From Petrosia ficiformis (Eukaryota; Porifera; Demospongiae; Haplosclerida; Petrosiidae), in NCBI GenBank assembly GCA_947044365.1, contig OX345640.1, forward strand, positions 2,731,501 to 2,795,500: a stretch of 64,000 bases of DNA, written 5' to 3'. The translations under genes were made by a program, and so were the position numbers. Under the pieces are notes generated by a model, which was given only the letters and a program-made list of their open reading frames with translations, ran no database searches and had not been told where the DNA came from. Each line of letters begins with the position of its first letter. The first letter of the stretch is position 1. Shown in pieces: positions 32,577-44,500 of the stretch.

Positions 32577-35500
32577 TCAACGGCGACGAGTCACTGTCTC
32601 CCAACCATCATCTTTACCTCCCTCATCTCTTCCCTGCCTTGGAGATGCATCCCTCCCCATTCGTGGGGAACTATCAGGTCTTTCTTCCCTTCTCCTTGGA
32701 GGTGAGAGTTCTCGCCTTTCCACCCATGTGTCTCTCTCCCGCCCTTCATCTCTTCTTGGAGTACGATCGTATCCTCTTCTAGGTCTGTCATCCATGTCTC
32801 TTCGGTCAGGAGAGGTACGCCTCCATTCTCCTCCTCCTCCTCTGTCTCTGTCCCTGTATCGGTCTTGATCTCTATATCGGTCTGAGTCTCGATACCTATC
32901 GGGATTCCTTTCACGGTATTGATCCAAATCCCGATAGCGATCAGAGTCCCGGCTGCGATACCGGTCTTGGTCTCTGTCCCTGTATCGGTCTGAATCTCTG
33001 TCAGGATATCGATCCCTGTCCCTTCCTCCTTCATAACGATCAGACTCTCTGCTACGATATCGATCAGGCTCACGATCTCTGAAATCATCTTGACGTCTTC
33101 CATAACCCTCTCGATCATCTCTTCGACCTCCTCTATCATCTCTCCAAAATCGATCATCACCTCTCTCCCTCTCCTCCCTCCAACTTCCTCCACCACGAGG
33201 ACTATAATCCCGTCCTCTTCTTTCACGGTCCCATCCACCACGCTGTTCTTGATCTCGTTCCTTACGGTCTGGTTCAGACTGACGCCAGTCATCGGTACGT
33301 CTTTGAGGAGGCCTGTAAGCCTCTCTTCTTCTAACAGGAGGGGAATCTTCTCGACGTTCTCGTCTCCAATTATCTGCATCTGGTCTTGTTTCTACTAAAT
33401 CTCTCTTCTCTCGCATCCTCTCCTCTTCTTTCTGTCGTTGTTCCTCCTCTTTGCGTTTCATTTTCTCCTCCACTTCTCTTTCTCTCTCTAATTGTTTTAT
33501 TCGTAACTGTTCCATTTTCTCTTCATGAATTCTCTGTTCTTCTTTCTTTTTTGTAAGTTCCATTTCAGCAGCTGCATGAGCTGAGGAGAGGGAAAATATT
33601 ACAATACATAAATAATCTTATAAGAGGTACATGTACATTTACATGCATCACTAAGTTGAAAGAAAATAAAGAGGTCCGGACTAAATTGCACTTGACAGGA
33701 AAAATAGTCTCTTATTTATAAAGGCTGGTTCACAAAATGACACAAGCCTTGCTTTGAGTCGGTTGCATTGTCATAAAATTCTGAAAACTGATTGGTCAAA
33801 TGCAACACAGCTGACGCAAAGATAGAATCAGATCCTATTCTTGCGTTACGTTGCGTCTGACGCCATTAAAAGAAGCGCATCATTTTCACACTTACGCAAC
33901 GCAAGGCCTTGTCATTGTGAACCAGCCTTAGGAATAATAATCTTGCAGCAAGGTTAATTATTAGTCAATAGCAGTCATGGCCTAGTGGGTTACTGGACAA
34001 AATTCATAATTTGCTGGTCAAATATTGTTTTGTCCAGATGTTTTTGCAGGATACTTTCAAAAACTATTTCGAGCACTGTACATACATGTAATAACACGCT
34101 CTACTCCTGGTTTGGAATAAGATCAGGAGATCCAAGGTGCTGTGTAGAAATGTAGATCACTCAATAGCCATTGATTATACTGCCTACATGTACATGTACA
34201 TGCAGGGTTGGAAATAAGAGAAGGTTGTAGGTGAGCATAAACTTTCATAGCTGGTGAGCATAGAGCACCACCAATATTAATCTGATGCTAATGATTTTGT
34301 ATAATAGTACTTGTAACGAAGAAAGTATAATAGATCATTTTACCCTCGCCGCGAAGCGTAGGCGGAAGGGTATGGTAATCATATTGTGTGTGTGTTCGCA
34401 AAATTTTGGGAAACTACGAACTTTGAGGGAAGAAAATTGTCCTGCTGAGAATTGTTCAGAAGGTAACCAGTCATAGGTCTTTGAAAGCTCTTCGTTCTTA
34501 TGAAAAAATATCTGTCAGTCAAAATCAAGAAATCAGCAAAATGTAATAACCAAATGTGCAAAGTGAAAGTGTAGCAGTAAAAGGTGACAGCCAACAAATG
34601 TTCAGATCCTCCAGTGGCATTAACAATGGAACATAGACAACCGACAGGCTGCTTCAGAGTAACTCTATGATTGTTGGTACTCATTCTTTTTTCTTTAATC
34701 AGTATCTTTGTATTATATCCAGTTCTATGATTGAGAAACCACTTATGTGTTTATACATATTGCCCTTGTATGCTAAATAAACCATGCGAGGTGACTTTGA
34801 TCTGTATGACTTCCATAGAATAAAATTATTATAATCTTATATTTAGAAAAAAATATAAAATATAGTTAGTATTACTTTGCCATGTAGGCGAGGGTCCCGT
34901 CCCGACAGCACTCATTTATGAAGTAAACATATAGATTATTTTTTAGAAGGAGTACAATGAGGAACGATCATCTAAATAATCATCCCAAAAATAATCATCC
35001 CTAAAATAATCATCCCAAAAATAATCATCCCTAAAATCACTATCTTCAAAATCGTCTCCAGAAATGCTATAACACGATGAATAATCGTAGTCAGAAGAAC
35101 CGTATCCGGGAGAATCATCAAATTCGCTGCAGCTTTCTTCATCCACATCTACCACTGTGACAATCTTATTCTTTCTTGCTCTTGGCCACTGCAGAGGAGA
35201 CATGTAAGTAAACCTCGAGAGTTATTTTAAAGACACACATAATGATACTACATTAAATAATTACATACAAACTCAACATACGCATAATTATTAATTTAAG
35301 CATGTAGATATTGTACCTATAAACATATATTGTAATTACACACAAGCAAGTGGATTCACACTTAAACATACACATTCGTTACACACAAGCATGTGGATAT
35401 CATACCTTCATACATGTATCAGGATCATAGACTATCCATGGCTGTTTCTTTCTAAAATATCTCTTTATTTGCTTCTGTTTTGGCGGTTGTTCATCATGAT

Positions 35501-38500
35501 TTTCTTTATCTGATGAAACATTGAAAACTGGCTGTTTATCAGAAACAAATCCGAAGTAGAACAGTGTAGCCATTTTAATAAACAACATTAACTGCACGTG
35601 GTGTGTGTGGTTTCATATTTAAAAAATTTGCGTGAAAATGCTCACCAAATAACCAAAATAAAAAGAAAACGGTGCGCATTTCAGTGGAACTGGTGCAATA
35701 ATGTGCCCCTGCACACTGTTATTTCCAACCCTGCCTACATGTACTTTCAAATAATCTGAAATGGAAGACTATGTTAGTTCACAGTCACTCAATATATCAA
35801 AACATTAATTAGCACACGTGCAAACAGTTGAATCCAGGCTCTTTTTGCTGCCATCTTTAAGAGCATGTGTACGAGGCTACGAAATACTCAATTATGGGCA
35901 TGTCATAGTAATTACAATGTATTTAACGAGTGCTGTCGGGACGGGACCCTCGCATGCATGGCAAAGTAATACTAACTATATTTTTTCTAAATATAATAAT
36001 GATCCCAAAAGATTATAATTATATATCATTGCTTGTTCGTATTGTCATATAATAATGAAAACATTTTCTTCAGATGGTTTACTTTATGTGTACAAAACAT
36101 ATTAAGTAATAAAATTATACTGGCATGTTAGTTTGTATAATAATATTCAAATAGTTATACAAGTTAACATGTCAGTACTTACTCATTACTTTATAACTTA
36201 AAGATTTTAGTATTATTGTACTAGTCTCAAAGAAGAAAGAAGATCGTCAATGAAACATTCTACAAGAGAGGTCCTCAAATCTGCAAAAGTTGCGAGTCAT
36301 GTGTACACCACATGACTTGAAATAGGTGGAGTTACAAAGTAACTTTCATGGAGAATGCTTGGAGCCAGTGCTCGATGTTGTAGCAACCACTACCTCAATT
36401 TTGTTTGCTCTGATGTAGTGCTTTGCTAGCGATGTTTTGATGAATCCAGATGTCCCCAAGAGTCTTCAGAAGTCTGGAAACAGTAACCATGAGCTATAAA
36501 AATTGTGATAACTTTATAACCGAATGGTTATTTTTGATCCTTGTATAATTTGAAGTCTGCCAGTACAGCTAGTTGGAGCCATCAATGTTCGTAGTTTTCC
36601 CCAAAATTTTGCAAATTTTGTTATTGTACTTTAACGAAATATCATAGTAATACTACATGTATATACTGATATACATGTACCGCATACCTCAAAATAGTGG
36701 TGATAATGTACTAATATCTTATTAACAGTATACTTCAACACACCTTTCCTTTCTCTCTCAGACTTCTCCACAGCAGCTGCTTCAGCTCTTCTTTTTAGCA
36801 TCCTCTCTAATTTCCTCTTCTCTAAACGTTTCTCTTTTTCTTCATCCAAAACTGATTTATAACAACTCATTTTCTCCTAAAGAGAAGACAATTTGAATAT
36901 TCCTAATTATTATTAATGCATATGTATACAAATTATGTACACATGGTAGTTAAATACATTTAAATCATGGCTTCAAAACTTTAGAGACACAGGTTAGTTG
37001 GGAATGCTTATAGTAATTATTATGAGACAGTGAGGGCTCAGGACTTCTTAGAGGGTTAAATAATAATTCATGAAATTCTCATATTAATAATGTCTTCATC
37101 ACAGCCCACTGAGAAGAAATTTCGCTAAAAATACATGTGCATGTACATGTACATGTACATGTACAATGTACACGTAGTATATTACAAACATTCTGAATTA
37201 TGTATGATTAATTACAACTACAATTACATTTTCAATTCCATTACAATAAAATCACAATTACAATTACCATTAATCACAATTACAATCACCAATTACAATT
37301 ACCATTTTCAATTACATCAATCACAATTATAATTACCAATTACAATTGTTATAATGACCATACCTTAAAGATTATATTTCTTTTTTCTTTAATGATTTCA
37401 AGAAATTCTAGTTTACTTCCTTCCATTCTTAGCATTCTCTTCTTCAATTTCTCAGCTTCTTCTCTCTCAAGAATTCCCTTTTTAACCTTTTAACAAATAA
37501 AATATATAAATCGGATATTAATCATTTTGTGCACGTAGGGCTGAAGGATGGGACACTACCACCGAAGGTTTGTCCAGATGTCAACAAAATCAGACTAAAG
37601 TGAACTGAAGGATGGAAAACTACCACTGAAGGTTTGTCAAGACATCAACAAAATCAGACTAAAGTGAACTAAAGGATGGGAAACTACTACTGAAGTTGTC
37701 AAGACGTCAACAAAATCACACTAAAGTTTGCACATGTTTTTATCAATGTTGCTCATCACCTCCAAAGCTGGATTAATACTTCATAGCAAGTACAATGTAC
37801 ATGTTCTACACAGATTTAGTATCGATGGACAAACAAGAGAGACAGGCAGACAAAAAGCAGCCTCAATGTTTCCGGAACATTAAATTTGGATGCTTCTTCG
37901 TGGCTTCATTTATAACTAATGGCAGAGTTTCTGACAAACAGTTTGTGACAATACAATCATCATTAGCTGCACCATCTGGTCCAAAGAGAGAACTGTGCAG
38001 TGCCAAATAAGAAGCTTTTTGGCCAAATGGTGCACCATAAGAGTTTATCAAAATATATGCTAATGAAGTACAAAAGATACTGTACTCCAAAGAAAACAGA
38101 CAAGATACATGTACATGTACAATCTTCAAATAGCAACAAAGATGTCCCTCCTTGTACATTATCACACCATCAACTTCATTCTATACTTTATTCAAGTGTA
38201 TTTCTTTATACTTACTCTTTCTTCTTCCTGTTCTTCATGGAACTGTTTATCGTATTCAATTTGTTCCTTGTACTGTTGTTTGAGTAACGGGATCTCAACA
38301 AGACATTTCGCACGTTCAAAATAATCAATCTGAAAATAAATATTGCATCAAAATATTTCCAATCAGTCAATATACTTTTACCTTCTTCTCTTGTCCTTTC
38401 AGTTTGGTATCTTTATCTCTCTTCTCTTTCTCCATCTGTTGTAGCTGTTTCACCATAATGCCATTTGGATCCAGATCTTTCAAATCCTAAAAACAAAAAA

Positions 38501-41500
38501 AAAGCAATTAATAACAAACATAATTACACACATAAAATGAACATGAGCATTCATTCATCAATGGGAGCTTGTCTGCCTCACCCCCTCCCCAAAATTGCCC
38601 ATTTCAAGCAAAGTTTGTGCACACATTTATTAACTCTTTTTAGTCTTATCACCTTGTCCTTTGTACAAAGTTACATGTACATGTACATGAACATGTATGT
38701 ATACAGTAGGAACACTTTTGCTTCAGAAGATACATAATTATATGATACATGTACATGTATTGTGTACACAGCAGACTGACAGATAAAATAACGCTCAACT
38801 CAACCTACATGTACATGTGGACCAGAGTTTTTGATAAGTTTTGAAGCATGGGCCAAATTGGCTCAACAATGGTTAGTGTGTGTGCCATTGGAATATATCT
38901 TGAGTCAATTAACAATGCTGTGACTGCGTGACAATATAATCGTGTCTGTATCATCCGGCCCATAGACAGAACTGTGCAGTGCGAAATAAGCTCTTTGGGC
39001 CAATGGTGCGCCATATAAACTTATAAAAAATACTGTCATGAATGAAAAGGAGGTTGCACATGCATCACTGTGCATCAGTGGAATTAATACATGCTGACTC
39101 AGCTGTTTACTCTGTCAGGTTGGCACACAATTTACGCTATACCAAATAAATTATTAAATTCCACAATGATATGCAACGAAACGTGTGTAACCTCCTCTCT
39201 ATGTGGACAGAGGTAAAAGAAATTTATACATACATCTGCAGTGACACTAGCAAAAGCTCTAGCACCAAGAGGTGTCTTCTTGAGGGCTTCAAGTTTGTCT
39301 TCGGCCATTTTCTTCTTCATGTCCGCAATGTCTTTCTTTTTCTTTTCATCTTCTTCCTTCTTCAGGTCCTCATCTAATTTCTTCTTTTGTTCTTCCCTTC
39401 TTTCTGCTTCCATCTTGTCCACTTTCTCTTTCTCAGCTTTATCCTAACAAAAATGAAAAGAATAATATTGTAAATCAGTCATGTGATAGATTGTGTGTTA
39501 GTCACATGACAGTGTAGCATCAGGAATGAGTGATGAGAAAATTCTCTAGTCAGCACAAATTAGTTGATCTCAGACGAACGAGACTAAGAAACATCATTTG
39601 CTATACACACAGACAGAGACAGAAGAGAAAGAGAGAGACAGACACACCTTTTCTTTCTGTACATTCTCCAAATATTCTTTCCTCTCTTCAATGGCCTTCT
39701 TTCTTTTTGCAATCGTCTTGTGAGTAATCTGTTCATTTTCACGACATCGCTGAACAGCTTTCAAATACTTCTTAGATGATTCAAACTGAAAAACAAATGA
39801 GACATGTAAGCATCATGCAAAAATCACATGATTGTTCATGTGACACAAGTCACACACACATCATGAATTAGTTATATACATGTACTCCATGAAACAGCAC
39901 TTGTACAGGTACATGTACATGTACTTGTATGCATGCTACAGTACAAGTTTAGTTTACAAGTAACAACTAAAAGTGTCCATTATAATCCAATTATCAGTTA
40001 TAATCATTACAATAGATCTGTAATTTAGTCCGAGTAAAATTTACTAAAACTTGCAATGCCATACCAAAAGGGGTATAAGTTGTACATGTAGTTAACTAAA
40101 ACAAGTACATGTACATGTATGTTTCATGTGACAGTCACATGACTTTGTAGCATCAGTTAAAGGGTGATGAGAAGAACTCTAGTCAGCATGAAATAGTTGG
40201 TCTCAGCTTAACGAGATATAGACATCACATGCTACATACAAAAGCCTCAAGGGATTAACATGTACATTAATTATATATATGATACATGTATGTATTCATT
40301 GAATTCTCCACCTCAATTTCTTTACTGAAAACAAGATTAGCTGCTTGCTGCAGTGCCTGAGCCATGATTGATAGGTGGTCACAGAACACTTCAGACGGCA
40401 TTGGCTACATTGATGAAGAGGGGGGAAAAGGATATCATTTGTTTGTGAAGTTAAATATACACATGTACATGAAAATTCATGTGTCTAGTATGTTAGCAAT
40501 AGGCATAGAAACAATTAACAAACACAACAAACAAACAAGCAGCCACAATGGCTTATAAAATTCATAAACACAGCCACAAAAGGCTTAGAAAATATTAAAG
40601 CAGCCCACCACTCTGGCTTAGAAAAATAACAACAGCCACAATGGCTTAGAAATGTACATGTGTACATGCTAACAGTGGGGTTTAAATTAACAGTCATTAA
40701 TGCAGGAGAATTGACATGTAGAAGGTTTCTTTTACACAGAACATATGGGATGCAGGTTACATGTACAGCAAAATAGCTGACAGATAGCTCAATACATGTA
40801 CATGTATTCCTAAACGTGCACATGTGTATCGTGTATCATGATAATTAGATAGAGATTATTGACTAAAAATGTAGATTTCATTCAACAATCAAATTGATAA
40901 CTTTTACATGTACATGTACATGTATTTGTCAAGTACATGTACATGTAAGCAGTGTTGAAAAACTTGATTGTACATGTACATGTAGATGTGATAGTACTGA
41001 AATCCTGAATTTACAACGCTATAATCCATTATGAAAATGATATAGCAATGTCTAGATACAGTATGGTTTATCACAGGACATTTCAATCATGAAATCAAAA
41101 ATATCGTCCATTCCTACTGCATATACATGTACAACACATACATGTACATGTAATAATGAAGTGGACTAACCTGTACAACTAGTCCTTCACTGGTTTTTAC
41201 ATGTTGTGACAAATCAATATCCGTACCAAACCATAATGATTGTGTGATGTGATCAATCTTAACCTGAATTAATAAGATGGGTGGGGCTAATTAATCATTA
41301 TATACATATACAGTATTAAAGTATGTGTATGTGTCTGTAGCATCAGTTAAAGGGTGATGAGAAGAACTCTAGTCAGCATGAAATAGTTGGTCTCAGCTTA
41401 ACGAGATATATAGGCATCATTTGCTACATTCTCAATTTTCAAGTTACATTTATAATTTTTGGTTGATATGGTAACATATTTTTAATGACTAACTTGAATT

Positions 41501-44500
41501 CCTGTTTTCTTTGCCGTCAATACCACCAGTCGCTCAAGCTCCATGGGTGTGGCAAATAATGCCAATTCTGACAACCTATTCAATTGGATACTCTGATAAA
41601 CCTGAGCGATCTAGAGACAAGAAAATATCAAACCTACATGTACATATCAGACATGGGGTAATAGTAATACATACATGTACATGTCAGACATGGGGTAATA
41701 GTAATACATACATGTACATGTCAGACATGGGGTAATAGTAATACATACATGTACATGTCAGACATGGGGTAATAGTAATACATTCCTGTACATATCGAAC
41801 ATGGGGTAATAGTAATACATACATGTACATGTCGGACATGGGGTAATAGTAATACATACATGTACATATCAGACATGGGGTAATAGTAATACATACATGT
41901 ACATATCAGACATGGGGTAATAGTAATACATACATGTACATGTACATGTTGGACATGGGGTAATAGTAATACATACATGTACATGTCAGACATGGGGTAA
42001 TAGTAATTAAGGATGTGTATCATCAAAATTTTCTGTTCCAATTATCATATAAAGTTTATCACGATAATCGCGATACTTTAAAGCTTTGTGTTCCTCCATG
42101 TAGCAAATCCACAAATGATAAAAGAGACTAGTCATGTTGTCACTGTAAGGCAAATGCCCCTTCACAAATGACAAATTACCTCTTTGCTGTTTAGTTAGAA
42201 CATCGACTTTGAATCTGAATAACTGCCAGATCTTGCTCTTGGCTCCTACAAATGGAGCCAACGAATCATGCTATCCTTCAACTTCCTTGCTAGCCTAGCC
42301 ATTTGTGTACAAACTGAACTGCGCATGCATGAACCCATTTTTCAAGCAATAATAATTATTGAAATTAATAATAATGAATATTATAATTATATCGCGATAT
42401 AGATTCCTGATATCGCTATCACGATAATTACTTCAGTGATGAAAATATCACTATATCGATATTATCGCACATCCTTAATAGTAATACATACATGTACATG
42501 TCAGACATGGGGTAATAGTAATACATATATGTACATGTACGACATGGGGTAATAGTAATACATACATGTACATGTACATGTCGACATGGGGTAATAGTAA
42601 TACATACATGTACAATGTACATGTACATGTACATGTCAGACATGGGGTAATAGTAATACATACATGTACAATGTACATGTCAGACATGGGGTAATAGTAA
42701 TACATACATGTACATGTACATGTCGACATGGGGTAATAGTAATACATACATGTACATGTACATGTCGACATGGGGTAATAGTAATACATACATGTACAAT
42801 GTACATGTCAGACATGGGGTAATAGTAATACATACATGTACATGTACATGTCGGAAATGGGGTAATAGTCATGTAGTAGTAGTAGTAATAGCAATAAGTA
42901 ATTTTAAAAAACTGAAACAATAATAGTAATAGTAATAGTAATAGTAATAGTAACCTCAATATTGAGATTGTACATGTATGTTAATATCTAATTGACTGTC
43001 TAATACTACATGTATTACTATTACTATTGCCTCAGTTTTTTAATTACATACATGTACATGTATAGTAATTGACCTTAAGTAATATATGTATGTTCATTTA
43101 AAGTAGGGCCAGTAGAGGGACTTTTTATGGGCCATCCCTATGATTGCTTTCCACGGGGTTTAATGTACATATATATATATATATATATTTTTTTTCTTGT
43201 GTCCACTTGCACGAGTATGCATTGTGTACGTAGTTAAGGAAGTTGCGTCATTCCCGGGGGCTCGGTCAATTAATGGGTGTGGCGCGTAAAAGAATGCGCG
43301 CTCGAGCTCTACAGACCAGCAGAAAGAAAGCTGCTTGTAGCGAAGTAGCTTACATAGAAACTGGAACTAATAGCTGGCTATTCTGCCTGAAATATATTCC
43401 TAAAGTTCTACAAGGTCCTTTGAAAGGTCAGGAGAGTAGATAATCAAAATAATAACTATAATAAGCTGTTGTCTTTCATGCTTGATAAAGTCAGCCATGA
43501 TACTTTTATCTTCACTTAAATTTGTAAAGCAATCATAGGGATGTTTTTTCTCTATATACACTTTTTAGTATTGGAGGGAAATTTATATCTTCATGTATAC
43601 AGTATGTACATACACATACCTGTTTTATAAGGCGAACTAATGTGACTTCTTTCAAAGACTCCACATACTGAGAAGTCTCTTTGTTAGCTTCCAGTTGCTC
43701 CAGGAGAGGGGCAACCTTAGCACATAGCTGTAGAGGATTAAACTCCACCTCTAGACACGAGTACAGTTGTTGTAACTGTGGGAATACACATTGTAGAACT
43801 CCATGATGACACTAGACGAATAGACAGAGAGAAAAATGTACAAATTTACATGTGTGTGTACATGTAATTATACACGTGTATACATGTACACTGTATATTA
43901 TGGTTGGATGAAGATTGGAAACAACATCCGAAGGTTTATCAGCAAAGGTTCAGATGTATTTTTTATCAATGGTGCTCTTACCATGATTGGCTGGCTATAG
44001 AAAGCCTCCAAAACCGTATTATTACTTCATAACAAGTACTAGTGTTTCTACACGTCATTAGACTGAGAAATGGGACAGAAGCGGCCAGCAACACAGCCTC
44101 AAACAGTGTTCTGCCTAGGATATTTAGAGTGGTGGTTGGATTCTACATACATTTAGTGCTTTTTATTCAGTCTCACTTAATTCTGTCTCAGCAGCCTATA
44201 TATGTATTATCTGAGAGGTGGTTAATTTATTTAAGAGGTGGTTAACTCATCTGAGAGGTGGTTATTCCCAACCAGTGCCGACCAGTGTGGGCAGAACACT
44301 GCTCAAAATGTCTGGAGCACACCCACAATATTAACCACACATTTCAATAGATCACACAAAATTACAAATGCACACATGCAAATATTACATTTGGTGTGGC
44401 AGTGAAGATACAAAAGGAGAATTTAGCTTCGAATGAACACCATATGAATGAAGGTTCGAATCATTTATTTATACAAAAAGAATATGTATACATGTACATG

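Larger units (their letters stand above)
34203..35733. mobile_element. hAT-like element carrying a small two-exon gene
   Basis: Terminal inverted repeats CAGGGTTGGAAATAA at both ends fit hAT superfamily termini. The flanking 8-mers are tgtacatg and cctacatg, matching at six of eight positions, a plausible decayed duplication. It sits in eIF3a intron 15. Another repeat element (34343-34915) is inserted inside it. No full transposase is encoded, so it would be non-autonomous. Confidence 0.78.

Noticed and set aside
32577..33398. Alternative frames over the eIF3a tail, including a 262-residue one and an opposite-strand one
   Set aside because: They overlap the confirmed eIF3a reading frame and owe their length to its repeated composition.
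43243..43443. 66-codon plus-strand frame with a basic N-terminus in the GC-richer part of eIF3a intron 6
   Set aside because: No family match or splice context; it more likely belongs to the 43133-43543 inverted-repeat element.
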